Assembly (NCBI GenBank): GCA_026936335.1
Contig: JAPMXV010000036.1
Location: forward strand, 236,754-300,753
Source of the DNA: Mantamonas sphyraenae
Taxonomy: Eukaryota > CRuMs > Mantamonadidae
Length of the DNA: 64,000 nt
Direction of reading: 5' to 3'
Shown: in pieces, positions 32,341 through 43,442 of the stretch
Numbering within the stretch: position 1 is the stretch's first letter
Layout: every line of letters starts with the position of its first letter
Translations under genes and position numbers: made by a program
The notes under the pieces: generated by a model
Databases searched by the model: none
What the model saw: the letters and a program-made list of their open reading frames with translations, nothing else
What the model was told of the DNA's origin: nothing

Positions 32341-34579
32341 TCATCCCAGGCGTTGTTTCTTGACGTCTTGGTACTGCCCCTGGGCTTGGGATGAGGAGAG
32401 ATCGTTTTCCATCTGCTTGTAGTCTCGCTTTAAAGACATGGGTGAGCGCTGGTGTTGTGCAAGCTGAGCAAGGTTGTGGAGCGAGTTGCGCGATTCGGAT
32501 GACACGGTAGAAGTCGCAGATGTCCCGCTGTTGCTGCTATCCTTGCGTGAGGATTCTTGAGAGAAAGCCATGGGAAGTGTTGACGAGGCTGGTTTGGGGA
32601 AGAGGGTGGGTGCGATGTGCACAGACAGGTGTCAGGGCGGACAACGGCGTACGGCAGAAGCAAAAAGGGTGGCGAAAAGAAGGCGGTCCGGGAGGGTCCA
32701 GAGTGCTCGAGAACGGCGAGGAAGGCGACACACAGGTGTGGGGAGCTTGCGTACGGGCCGCAGCTTCTGAGAGTGCCATCGCCACGTTTCGTCATTCCGG
32801 ATGTGCAGAGGGACACACGGGTGGAGCGTGAAAGGCACCGGACGGGGCAGGCCGGGTAGAAAAAAAAGGGGTGGTTTTTGGCGACAAAAATTCAAAGGCC
32901 CAAAATCTGCCTGGCGAATCCCCAAACGCTGATTGGGCAACGCAGGAAGCAGTGGGGAGGAATTGAAAATGGAAACTCACCTTGGCTGTCGAAGGAAGGA
33001 CGGCCGATGGACGGATTAACGCCTGCCATGAGTGCGTTGTTGTCCCAGGATCCAGAAAGCAGCCCCGGAAGTTGGGTGGTGTCGGAGGACGATGACGTGG
33101 AGGATGTGGAGGTTGACTGGCCGTTGCTCTGTCCCATCATCTGCGCAAGCTGCATGCGAGCGTTGACAAGGGAGTTTGGAGAGGCGTTGCTCATGAGCTC
33201 GAGGCGAGAGGTGCGGAAATGGAGAGTGTTTACGTCGGTGACGATTTTGTCGAGGTGTGTTCCATGGGTGGCCACAGCCATCTTGAGCTTGAGCAGTTCG
33301 GTGATGAGAACTTCGTTCTTCTTGCTGAGGGTTTGGACAACCTCGACAAGTTCGGCGTAGCTTGCGTCGCCGACTTCGTTTGATGAGGTACCCTTGCCGG
33401 CCTTCCTGCGCTCGCTCTTCTTGCGCTGTATCTGCGGCAGAAGGTCATCCCGGCCACGCAGAAACTTGGGGTGTTTGAAGGTGTAAGAGGTGGGCGACAC
33501 CTTGCTGAAGCCATACCTGTGGGAGACATGTGTAAGGAGAACGATGGATTGCGCAGTTGGAGAAAGTCGGGTCGGTTCTTCCTAAGGGGAAAGAAGCGCA
33601 CACGAGCATGCAAGGAAGGTATGAGGCATATCGCAAAAGACGCGCATGAGATTGAGGGAGGGTGAGGACACTGCGGACGGGTGTCGCAACGGTTGGGAGG
33701 GCTGGTGAGGGCATGAAGAAGGACGCAAAGTGGACGGGACCCGGAACGAACTTTTGGCAACGCGGCGAAAAAAGAGCGGGCCCGAGGTTTCGCGAGCCAG
33801 TGCAGTGCATGGACGGGGTGTGTCAGCATGAAGATGCAGGGAGTGGAGGAGTACAGAGGTGGGAAGGGGTGTGACGTACCGTGTTAAGCTGGCGGACAAA
33901 GCTGTGTGGAGTGGGCGAGGCGTATACGTTTGTGGACGGGGTCACGTCAGCGAACGGAGGCGAGAAATGGGAGACACAGCAGGACATGTGGGCAGGGTAT
34001 AGAGGCATCATTACCTGGACAGATTGTTGTGATTGAAGTGTTTCGGCAGCACGTGTTGTTGGAAGTGCACAGGGTCATTGACAATGAAACTAGGGGCCGT
34101 GCAGGACAATGTGTGAGAGGCGAAAAAGAAGGTACTAGAGGATTGCCCTTTGCCGCTGTGACCGCGGAGAACGCAGGATCGAATCGGAGGCATAGGTGGT
34201 CTGGGCACATGTGATCGATATGAACGGGGCAAGGGGCAAAGAATGCGCGAGGCATGGTGGCGTAGACAAGGAGGGAAAGAGGGAAAACGAATTGGGGCCG
34301 GCTTTGAAGGGGCATCACTTGAGCAACACGAGGACGGGAAAATCGAAGCACAGAACACAGCAGAGAATGTGTGGGAAGGAAGTGCGGGGAAGGATTGGGG
34401 AAAGGGTATTGGAAAGGGGCGTTTGGGGGGTTGTGTGGGAAAAAAAGGAGAGATTCAGGCACGTTTGCTCACCTGTCTTCGGAGTCCACCCATTGGATAC
34501 TTTCCACATCATCGTCTTCAAGCAAGCCCAAGATCTTGAGGAGAAAGGCGGCGACTTTGCCCTCCTTCCGCTTGCTCAT
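32341..34579 (-). CDS. HSF: HSF-type heat shock transcription factor, ~328 aa, five exons
   Basis: Exons (minus strand) 34579-34473, 34089-34015, 33901-33880, 33516-32981 and 32588-32341. Together they rebuild an HSF DNA-binding domain: VAAFLLKILGLLEDDDVESI-QWVDSED, SFIVNDPVHFQQHVLPKHFN-HNNLS, SFVRQLNT, YGFSKVSPTSYTFKHPKFLR-GRDDLLPQIQRKKS. A heptad coiled coil follows (YAELVEVVQTLSKKNEVLIT, LLKLKMAVATHGTHLDKI), the trimerisation region, then a Ser/Thr-rich tail. It should bind heat-shock elements as a trimer. The splice after FVRQLNT is odd by one nucleotide (see findings); the other junctions are regular GT-AG. Introns (363-392 nt) are long for this window. The HSF fold here lacks the insertion seen in the two subtelomeric paralogs. 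Confidence 0.85.
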
Positions 34580-34944
34580 TCGTGTGCAAAGGATGAAAGA
34601 GTTTTTGTTGGGAGCGCGGGAGCTGCCGAAGGTCCGCTTGCATCGAGATCGTGCACACGGGGATTTCGCCGTACGGGAGGTTGGATAAGTGTTTGACAAA
34701 GCCGGCGATGTGCGAAGAACGCACGGCAAAGGAGGCAGCCCGGATTGTTCCAGACGTGGGACGAGAAGTGGACAGAGACAGCGACTGGGACAGGACAGGG
34801 AGGATGTGCCAACAGGCTGTTTGCAGCGGACTGAGGATTGGTGCTGGTGTTGTGGATGCATTGGTGGGATGGTGGAGGGTGTGGTGTTGAGCAATCCGGT
34901 GTGTGCCGAGTGGGATGCGCTCGTGGACGCAAAGCGATCTCAGG
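34580..34944. promoter_or_regulatory. Divergent promoter interval, HSF / CEP104-like
   Basis: About 365 nt between two divergent start codons; should contain both promoters. Further 5' exons of the CEP104-like gene could hide here, since its N-terminal domain is missing. No clear heat-shock element was seen. Confidence 0.4.
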
Positions 34945-37567
34945 ATGGAGGAGTTGCTGAGTCAAGCTGAAGCGGCTCGGCCCAGCACAAGCGCTGGAAT
35001 CAAACAGGACCAGTACTTTAGCGAACGGCTAGAGTCGTATGTGCAGGCCAAGAATGCAGCGTATCAAGGTGGGTTTTGGGCATTGGGACACTCATGCGTG
35101 ACGCGGGGGCGCGAGTTTGAGCACTGACACGGTGATTCACCTCGGTGGGCGCGGTTCCTTGCACGTGGCTGTGGTTTGTTCAGCGCGGCAACTGGACCTG
35201 GCCAAGACGCTAAACACAATGGTGGTGCATTTGCAAGAGGTGGGTGGGCTGGGCGTGTGGAGGACGTTGGCATGAGACGGGAGGTTGTGCCGAGTAACGG
35301 TCGCTGAGATGGCGTGAGGCTAACATACGACACACACACAGTTGCTGCTGAAGCTGGCCAAGCTAGAGGACGACAAGTTGTCCCTGTTTCAGGCAAACCA
35401 TCTGAGCGCGGTGGCGGCAGTGCGGGTAAGTAGCGAGGAGGGAAAGAAAAGCGGCGGGGGTTGTTGGACGTGAGTGGACTTTTCGTGGGCGAGAGCGCTG
35501 ACGGGGCTGTGGGCTGTGTGTGTGGCAGGTGGAAATGGCGCAGCTTCGCGAGTCGATCCAGAAGCGGATTAGCTCGTTTGACAGCAAGATGGAGCAGATC
35601 AACGCAAACTATGTGTTTGCAGGCCATTCGAATCGGAACAAGCCCGACGCCCACGGGAACGGAGTATACGGGCACAAGAGCGAACCTCGCGTGGTGCTGC
35701 CGTTTGGAAACAGCCCGGGAGCAACGGGAGCGAGGAATCGCTGGGGGACTACCTGCGCAAGAGCGACGGGAAGGGGGAGGTGTTGACGGAGGAGACGCGG
35801 AGCGAGAGTCAGGACAAGCAGGTGCTGCGGCTGTTTCTGCAAGGCAAACTGTCGCCGCGGCGGAGCTCGAGCCGGCCGCAGGCTCGGGTTGCGATGTTGG
35901 ACGGGGAGGCAGAGGAGGTCGGGGAGGAAACGCCGTCGCCTTGGCGAGGACAGCAAGGATCGCCAGGCAAGGGGAAGCACAACATGGAAGATGAAGAGGA
36001 AAGGGAGGAAGAGGAGGAAGAAGAAGGGAGGGATAGGAGACGCAGGGTGAGCAGCAAGCAGGTGTCGAGCGAAAGCCGAATCCCGCGGCCGGGGCCGTCG
36101 TCGACACCTGGAGTGCGGTTGAGGCGGAATGAGGGGCGGTCGAGGCTGCGAAAACCAAGCGAGATCGATGGAGAACGGCGGGTTTACCGTTCAGGACGGA
36201 AGCAGGAAAGGAGGGAGGATCAAAGCGAGGGTGTGGTGGCGCGGGGACGTGTGACGCGAAAACGTTTGGAGATGAGCGGGGAGGGAGCGGGTGAGAGCAA
36301 GGGAAAGGTTGAAAGAGACGGAGACGGAGACGGAGACGGAGAAGAGGAGGAATACGAGGAAGACTTTGAAACGCCGGTGAAGAAAAAGGTGGCAGGCGGG
36401 AGAAAGCTGAGTGAGGCGGATCGGAAGCTGGAGGAGGAGCTGCGGCAGGAGCAGCAGGCGATGTACAATCCACAAGGGGCACACATGTACGGGAAGCGAG
36501 GAGGAGGAGGAGGAGGAGGAGGAGGAGGAGGAGGGGAGGGGCGACGGAAGGAGGCAGCGGTGGAGTTGGAGGTGGCAAGGACGTACGAGGTGGAACAGGT
36601 GGTGGACGTGTTTGGTGAGGAGATTGCGGCACAAGTGTACTCTCGAAGCTGGAAGAACCGTGTGGAGGGCCTGCAGCGGGTGGAGCGAAGTCTTCGTGCG
36701 TGGAACGAGCGAGCGAGCGGGGTGGAGGCGAGCAGTGCGACGGAGAATGTGGTGCGGGAGACTCTGAATGTGGGGGAGGTGCCCGAGGACATGCGTGTGG
36801 AGGACGTACTGAAGGTAGCGGCGGTGGCGGTGAAGCAAGGGATGACAGACAAGAATGTGCACGTGCATCTGACGGCGCTGAAGCTGCTGCACTACTGCAT
36901 CGGGTCGTATGGGGCAGATGTGGCGCATGGGGTGATCCACTCTCTGTTTGGAGACATGTTTGAGTTGATTATGGAAAAGGGGTGCGACACAAACGGGCGT
37001 GTGCGACAGCAGTCGAAAGAGTCGCTGGTGTCGCTTGCGAAACGAAAGAATGTTGGGGTGGCGTATGTGGCACACGTGGTGCTGCGTCATGCACGCAAGA
37101 GGTCCACAAGCTTCCGTGCGGTGATTGCACGTGTGACGGTGCTGCGTGAACTGGTGCACCAGCACGGATGTGTGGAGGGTCTGACGCTGAAGCAGTTGAT
37201 GCCGTACCTGTTGTGGGCGCTGAACCATCCAAACGGGGACGCGCGTGCAGAGACGCACAACACCATCTTGACAGTGTATGCGCACGTGCACGATGAACTG
37301 CTGCCGTACCTGAAGAATGTGAAGGCGGTGGTGCGCAAGCAGCTTCTGGACGACTTTGCAGACATTGACGGGCAGCCGCGGCCATCAGAGGTGGCGAAAC
37401 GGGAGGAGGAGGCGCGTTTGGCGGAGAAGAGGCGCAAGGCGGCCAACATTGAACGGTTGGAGAAGCAGGTGAAGGAGATGCGGAAGATCACGGAGGCAAT
37501 GGATGCGAAAGCGGCGCTGGAGCAGTTGGAGGCAGGGAGTGCGGTTTTGGAGGAGGTGGAAGGGTGA
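34945..37567 (+). CDS. CEP104-like: CEP104-like coiled-coil + TOG-domain ciliary-tip protein, 750 aa, N-terminal domain absent
   Basis: Exons 34945-35068, 35184-35239, 35342-35425, 35529-35663 and 35714-37567 (2253 nt, in frame). The small exons encode a coiled coil with the CEP104 pattern of paired 'DLAK/L..A' helices (ERLESYVQAKNAAYQARQLD, LAKTLNTMVVHLQE, LLLKLAKLEDDKLSLFQANH). The last exon has a long acidic/basic disordered stretch (with a Gly run from GGA repeats at 36499-36534), then a HEAT/TOG array at residues ~416-680 (VVDVFGEEIAAQVYSRSWKN, VHVHLTALKLLHYCIGSYGA, RAETHNTILTVYAHVHDELL), which binds tubulin, and a C-terminal coiled coil. CEP104 sits at ciliary tips and controls microtubule plus ends. 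The usual N-terminal beta-sandwich is not seen; it may be lost or in undetected upstream exons. The fourth intron is only 50 nt. Confidence 0.65.
36499..36534. repeat. (GGA)n run coding poly-Gly
   Basis: About twelve GGA units in the disordered part of the CEP104-like protein. Confidence 0.9.
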
Positions 37568-37596
37568 TGTGGATAAACTATGTATTTGAGACGTGC

Positions 37597-38212
37597 TCAG
37601 ACGTCGACGCAGGTCTTGAAGGCGGAGGAGACGGCAAAGCGGCCGCCCGGGATGTAGGAGAGGACGTACCAGGCAAGGGCGAAAAACTGGACGATGAGGC
37701 AAACAATGACGAGGATGGTGATCTTGAGCTTGAGGGCAGCGTAGAGAGTGGCGGCGAGGGAGCCGAGGTAGAGGAGGGAGGCAAAGATGCGGGTCTTTTT
37801 GGTCATGGACTTCAGCTGGGACATGGGGCCGACGATGAAGGTGGTGCTGGAGGGAGGGTGGGAAGAGAGGGAAGAGAGGGAAGAGAGGGAAGAGGGGTGG
37901 GGAGGGGGGACAGGTTTGGGGTGAGCAGGGGGAGGAAGGGGAGGGGGTTGAAGTGGCGGGGGAACGGAGGAAGTTGGAATGAAGGGGCAGGAGAACGCAC
38001 CTGCCGAGGGCGAGGATGTTGCCAAGCGTGTAGAAGATGGCAAACTTGGTAAAGTTGAGGGTGGCAATGTACAGGGTGGAAAGGACGGAGGTGATGAAGC
38101 CGAGGATGGCGCAGGAGGCAAAGCCGATGAGGCGCTGGGTGTAGGTGAGGCTCATGCAGTCGCCCTCAAGTAGATCCTGGTCTTCAGGCTGGCCCGTGAG
38201 ACGCTTCCACAT
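37597..38212 (-). CDS. SFT2D: SFT2-family vesicle transport protein, 153 aa
   Basis: Exons 38212-38001 and 37846-37597 (intron 154 nt, containing a short GGAAGAGA-type tandem repeat at ~37858-37890). Four hydrophobic helices: LIGFASCAILGFITSVLSTL, KFAIFYTLGNILALGRSTTF, RIFASLLYLGSLAATLYAAL and ILVIVCLIVQFFALAWYVLS. Family hallmarks are YTLGNILALG, FIVGPMSQLKSMTKKTR, ALAWYVLSYIPGGR and a C-terminal Cys. SFT2/GOT1 proteins act in endosome-to-Golgi retrograde fusion. Length equals typical SFT2D1/2 (~160). The stop is 29 nt from the convergent CEP104-like stop. Confidence 0.93.
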
Positions 38213-38317
38213 GGTGTTTTGGGGGATGTGGGTTGTGGTGGGTTGTGGGGGGTTGGATGGATTCGTGGTGGTGCGGGCGGTGCGCTGCGCTGCGCGTGGC
38301 GGGCCAAAAAAGGTCAC

Positions 38318-40168
38318 ATGGTGAGTCAAAAGGCAGCAAGGCCGGGAGAAGGTGTGTGGAGGGGAAGCTGACAGGGAAGGGGTGCACAGAGTCGATCAAC
38401 AGCACGGCGTCCGACAGGACGAAGTGGGCGCAGTGGAAGGGGAACGCGCGGTGGGGCGTCGGGCGGAGACGCAGGCGGTGGGGCGAATCAAGCGGCAGCG
38501 CTGACGGGACTGCAAGAGAACGTGAGCAAGCTGCAGGAGGAGCTGGACAAAGAACGGGAGGAACGCAACTTTTTCCAGCTGGAACGGGACAAAATCTTTA
38601 GCTTCTGGGAGATTACGAAGCGAGATTTGGAGGAGCATCGTGCGCTTCTGCGCATCAAGGACCAGGAGGCGGAGAAGGCGGAGGAGGACCACCAGCTGCA
38701 GGTGAAGGTGCTGAAGCAGCGCATCAAGCACCTGTTGTTTGAGCAGCAGAACAAGCTGACGAAGCTGAACACGGATGCGCAGCAGAAGCTGCTGAAGAGC
38801 AAGGAGGAGCATCGGCAGGCAGAGGCGGAGCTGAAGAAGCACAAGCGCATCCTGAAGCTGGAGCTGAAGGAGAACGAGCTGCGGCATCAGGACATGCTGA
38901 AGAGCTTGAAACAGGTGAGTGATGGGCGATGGGGAGGGGAAGTGGGTTGTGTGGTGACGGGCGAGCGGGAGATAGGAGAGGCGAGCAAAAATGGGGTAAC
39001 GGCTAGATGATGGGTGGGCCGGCGAGAGCAGTTGCGTGGTCAGCGGGGGTGAGGGTTGGTGGGTGTTGGAGTGGGATGGGGTGGGTGTGGGCCGTGGTGG
39101 GAGGCGGAAGGGGAGGGGAATGGGATGAGCGTGTTTGGAGCAGAGTGGCGTGTGTGAGAGGGAGGGAGAGAGAAAGGGGGAAACGGGCACCGGGCGTCTG
39201 ACACACAGGACACGGGGTGGGCTGTGACGGCGGGATGACAGGACCACGCGAAAACAATCACGCTTCTGCGGGCAGAGTTTGAGAGGAACGCAAAGCAGCT
39301 GCACAACAAGTACCAGAAAAAGATGAGGATCCTGCGAGAGGACATGGAGGCACAGAGGAAGAACGCAGTGATGGAGATCGAGGAGCGAAAGGGAAGTCAC
39401 GTACAGGAGCTGATGAAGCGGCACGAAAAGGCGTTTGCGGAGATCAAACAGTACTATTCGGACATTACGCACAACAACATGGACCTGATCCGGTCGCTGA
39501 AGGAGCAGCAGCAGAAGAAGACGGCGGACATGCAGGTGCTGGAGAAGGAGCTGAGCAAGCTGCAAATCGAGAACCGGGACCTGCACAAGCCGCTGGCAGA
39601 GTACAAGGAAAAGGTAGCCAACTTGCAACAGGACTTGGCAAACTACGAAAAGGACAAGCTGAGTCTGTCGAACGCCAAGTCGCGCATCAAGAAGATGGAG
39701 GAGGAGTTCAAGGCGCTGAGCTGGGAGCACGAGGTGCTGGAGCAGCGGTTCGAGCAGGTGGAAGAGGAGCGGGACAACCTGTACTCGACGTTTGTGGGCA
39801 CGATTCAGGACGTGCAGCAAAAGAGCGGGTTCAAGAATCTGCTGCTGGAGCGCAAGCTGGAGGCACTGAATACGGAGCTGGAGAAGAAGGAGGCACAGCT
39901 GAACGAGGTGCTGGCGGCGAGCAACCTGGACCCGAGCAACCTGGGCGCGGTGACCAAGAAGATGGACGACGTGCTGGACGCAAAGAACAAGGCAATCAAG
40001 GAGCTGCAGTACGAACTTGCACGCATTTCCAAAGCGCACGACGACACCATCCGGGTGTACGAGGCCAAGCTGACGGAGTTTGGCATTCCGCTGAGCGAGT
40101 TGGGATGGCGACCGCAAATGACAGGCGCCAACACATCGTCTGGCCCAGCAGGATTGCTCAGTGGGTAA
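38318..40168 (+). CDS. DRC4/GAS8: Dynein regulatory complex subunit 4 (GAS8)
   Basis: Main exons 38390-38914 and 39242-40168 give the full DRC4 coiled coil: LQEELDKEREERNFFQLERD, KIFSFWEITKRDLEEHRALL, KRHEKAFAEIKQYYSDITHN-NMDLI, EVLEQRFEQVEEERDNLYST, KNLLLERKLEALN, LNEVLAASNLDPSNLGAVTK and ELQYELARISKAHDDTIRVY-EAKLTEFGIPLSELG. The frame has no ATG before LTGLQEN, but ATG|GTGAGT at 38318-38323 splices in phase 0 to an acceptor at 38388-38389 (or 38373-38374), so exon 1 is probably just the start codon. The model is ~484 residues against ~478 in human. DRC4 is part of the nexin-dynein regulatory complex of motile 9+2 axonemes, so the organism makes motile flagella. Confidence 0.94.
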
Positions 40169-40905
40169 TGAGCACCAGTGGAGGGTGTGGCTGCGGCCGG
40201 GGGTGGTTTGGGCAGAGGGGAGGGACGGGAGGAAAGATTTTGCGGAATGAGGAATTGCGTTTTGCCACTTGATTGTTGGCGCCACAGAGCAGCTGTTTTG
40301 AGGATAGGGCTGTGGCTGAATCACTGTCGATGGGATGTAGGAGTGGGTGTAGGGGGTGCAGTTGGCCTGTGAGGGCTGGGATGTGGCGCATGGTGGGTGT
40401 CGGGAATGGACGAGAGGGAAGGCCGGTGGAAGCGCCAAAAACGTCGAGGAGTTTGAGCGTGCTGCCGTTGTGTGCGAACGCTCAAGGCACATAGAGCGTC
40501 CAGAAGGCGTAAACATGGAAATGTGGACAGCAGGTGTGGCGTCTGCACGGTGTGGATGTTGGGCAGGCGTGGACGGGGAGGCGTGGAGAGTGAGTGGGCG
40601 GAAACAAAATTAGCTTCGATTTTTGTTGTGGCTACCCAATTGTTCCAAACGCGCCCCCGTGGAGGTGTGCAGAGTGCAGACAGGCACAAAGAGGCATCGG
40701 GGGTGTATGAGATGTGTGGGGACCATGAGGGGGAATTGCCAGAGGTCTACGGGGCGATGGAACAGTGCGCGGGCATGCACACTGCAAACTCCCCAAAAAA
40801 TTCAACGCTCGCGGACAAAACGTTCCATAACCCTCCCATTAGACATTGACGTGACAGTGGAAGCGACCGGAAGACGCAGTGGAGAGAGTATCATACACAG
40901 CAGTG
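40169..40905. other. Gene-free interval between DRC4 and the first HSF-like paralog
   Basis: About 740 nt. Open frames on both strands are G/W-rich or Pro-rich and show no family features. An AT-richer patch near 40605-40630 and 40790-40850 is a plausible promoter for the HSF-like gene. It marks the change from core to subtelomeric content. Confidence 0.5.
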
Positions 40906-42207
40906 ATGTTTACACGTTTCAGACAACAAGAAGAGGAGGTGGCCCGGCTACGGCCGGATGGAAGAACTGAGATGACCCCGGACGGGAGGTTCTTTGTGTT
41001 CCCCAAAGGAACTCCCCAGTTCCTGGTGGCCACGTACATGATGCTTGAGAATCCAGAGACACAGGACATTGTATCGTGGGACTGGGGCACTTACAGCCAG
41101 CTGGAAGAGGTGGAGAAGGATGTGGTCAAGCGAGATGGAGCGAAACGAGGTGGAAGGCGCAAGGCGGCCGCAAACGCCGAGGCGGTGCGGAAATCACAGA
41201 GATTGGAGTACAACGGGTACACGGACGCAAGCGACGCGGACAACCCTTGCAGGTTGGTGATTCATGATGTACAGGAATTGGAGGACAAGGTGTTGCCAAA
41301 CGTGTTCAAACACAACCGGCTCACGTCGTTCGTGCGGCAGTTGAACAGCTACGGATTTCGCAAAGTGAGGACAAGTGCAGAGACGTTTGTGCATCCGATG
41401 TTTCGGCGAACCAATCTGGAGAGCGTTGGTAGCATCCGGCGAAAGAACGCCTTGAGCCGCGTCGGCGGCACCGGTGGTGGTGGTGGGAAGAGAGGCATGC
41501 GTAGGAAGCGCAATCGGGATGAGTTGTCGGTTGTGCCGGAGGTGATGGTCGGGGGATTCGATAGGCAAGGTGGGTTGGTGCAGGATGAAAAACGGCAACG
41601 ACAGGAATTGGATCTGCAGATGGCAAGCGGGACAATGTTGCAGCAGGTTGGCACCTCCAGCGTTGACATGCCACGCATGGATCCGGTGACCGGCCTCCCG
41701 GAACCTCTAGGGCTTTCAAGCCCGGCCTTCGACATGAGACCAAACGAGATGATCCTGCTGAAGGCGCAGATGTCTGTGTTGATGCAGCGGATGACGTCCA
41801 TGCAGGTGGAGATGAAAACACAGCAAACAGCCATGCTGATGATGGAACGCGAGCTGGAGGAGACTCGGGCAGAGAACAGGCGGTTGAGGCGCAAAGTGGA
41901 GAAAGCACAGGGCAAGAAGACGGCGCGAAGCAGGGATTCTTCTGGCGAGGAGGGCAGCGACAGCAACAGCAGTGGTCGTGGGTCGACTGGTTCGAGGGGT
42001 GCCGTGAGTTTGTCGTCTGGACTGGTCGGTGCTGGGTCAGGTATGCCGGGAAACCTCGAGGACAGTGTCAGGGCGCTCATGGGGCAGGAACCAACGGTGG
42101 AAGTTGGCAAAGGGATGATGGAGTTTCCATGGATGGGTGACTTGAGCAGTGGGAGTGGGTGGTGGCAACGGGACACAGGCTCTGCTCGACGCCATGGCCA
42201 CTCGTAG
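40906..42207 (+). CDS. HSF-like transcription factor with insertion in the DNA-binding domain (copy A)
   Basis: ATG at 40906 (MFTRFRQQEEEVARLRPDGR). The HSF domain is split: helix 1 side FLVATYMMLENPETQDIVSW-DWG, then an insertion of roughly 55 charged residues, then CRLVIHDVQELEDKVLPNVF, KHNRLTSFVRQLNSYGFRKV and FVHPMFRR...SIRRKNA. The recognition helix region (TSFVRQLNSYGFRKV) is intact. A second conserved block (DPVTGLPEPLGL, ILLKAQMSVLMQRMTSMQVE-MKTQ, coiled coil) probably trimerises. As one open frame it stops at 42207, but the reading frame continues past that TAG with a sequence also present in the other paralog; an intron at about 42155-42220 would extend the protein to 42399. Expected role: sequence-specific transcription factor. 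It is paired with the inverted paralog at 54915-56282. Confidence 0.82.
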   Translation: MFTRFRQQEEEVARLRPDGRTEMTPDGRFFVFPKGTPQFLVATYMMLENPETQDIVSWDWGTYSQLEEVEKDVVKRDGAKRGGRRKAAANAEAVRKSQRLEYNGYTDASDADNPCRLVIHDVQELEDKVLPNVFKHNRLTSFVRQLNSYGFRKVRTSAETFVHPMFRRTNLESVGSIRRKNALSRVGGTGGGGGKRGMRRKRNRDELSVVPEVMVGGFDRQGGLVQDEKRQRQELDLQMASGTMLQQVGTSSVDMPRMDPVTGLPEPLGLSSPAFDMRPNEMILLKAQMSVLMQRMTSMQVEMKTQQTAMLMMERELEETRAENRRLRRKVEKAQGKKTARSRDSSGEEGSDSNSSGRGSTGSRGAVSLSSGLVGAGSGMPGNLEDSVRALMGQEPTVEVGKGMMEFPWMGDLSSGSGWWQRDTGSARRHGHS

Positions 42208-43442
42208 CGGCAGCAGCGAGTTTGGGCGAGGATAGACGGCCTTCTATCCATACCGACCGGGATGGATGACGGCGTCGGGGCACTCCTCAACCAGGACCGT
42301 CTGGGACTGAACACAGAAAACAGTGCACAACCATTCCTGGACCTGCTAGAACCGCGCCCAAGCATCACGAGCCAGGAGTGGACTACCTCCAAGCGGTAGA
42401 GCTGCACCCGCACCAGCTTTGACGAGACTTGGGCGAGGATAGAGAGGGTTGTGAAGAGAGGAGGGGGGAGTAGAGGAGAGAAGAGTGAAATAGAGGTTGT
42501 ATCCTTGCATGAGCGACACTGGAGATTGGATGGAGTGGGTGGCGCGCATCTCCTCGTCCCCATGCGTGTGCATGCTGCTGCACAGTTGGAGCACACCGAT
42601 ACGAGCCAGAGCACAAATCTACACTGTCTCTCCCCACCATCTCATCCACACGTGGACACAGCCTGCACGCCCCGCACAGCACCTTGCAATCCCTGGTTCT
42701 TCCAAACCCGCCCTTCAACGCACACGCCCAATGCAACACATGCCTGTGACACTCACACGTGACTGCTACTCACACACGATGTGCATCTCACTCACCATCA
42801 ACCCTCTACTCGTCCACATCCCCACAAATCAGAGCAAATCTCCCCATCACGCTCCATCTCCTCGCATGCCTGCCCCTTTGCCCACCATGCCTTTCCATGA
42901 TTGAGGAACACGCCTGTGCCGTTCCCACACTACGCAGCTCCCACCAGCCCACCCCGGGAACTTTGCGTACGCCCCTGAGAGCCCTTTGGGGGGCTCTTTG
43001 GGGAACTCTTGTCAAGATACACGGATTTTGGGCACCTTCCCCAAAACTTCTGCCCATGGCCCTGGCTCTTTCATACAGTGTCCATGCGCCTGCAAATGCC
43101 GCCTACATGCAGAAAAAAAGGGTTGTTTCAACATCCGTGTTTGTTCCGTCATGCCTGTCCACAGGCTTCTGTGTCTGCACAAAACGCGGCGACCACTTCC
43201 GCCGCGCAGGAAAAAAACACGAGCCCGTTCTCGTGTCCTCCTACGCCGCTTGCAGTGTCTCCCTGTTGCAGACGACACCCTCATTCACATTTCGATGTCG
43301 CCCACAACTGTGTTGCGCATCCAATTCCTCCTCCCCTGCTTCCATATGCACACACGCACTGGCCAGCTCTGCTGCGCCGATCGTCCCTTCTCCACGCGTC
43401 TTCGCCCCGCCTCCGCCTCCGCCTCCACAACGTTCCACGTCT
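42208..43442. other. Non-coding part of inverted-repeat arm A
   Basis: Begins with the likely spliced C terminus of HSF-like copy A (to 42399), then about 1 kb without a supported gene. Open frames here are Pro/Ser/His-rich and are mirrored exactly in arm B, as expected of duplicated DNA rather than selected coding sequence. Confidence 0.5.

Noticed and set aside
35064-36632. 522-codon Pro/Leu/Ser-rich minus-strand frame
   Set aside because: Antisense of the CEP104-like exons and their introns; no domain.
38396-40516. 706-codon minus-strand frame over DRC4
   Set aside because: Leu/Gln/Arg-rich shadow of coiled-coil codons; DRC4 on the plus strand is unmistakable.
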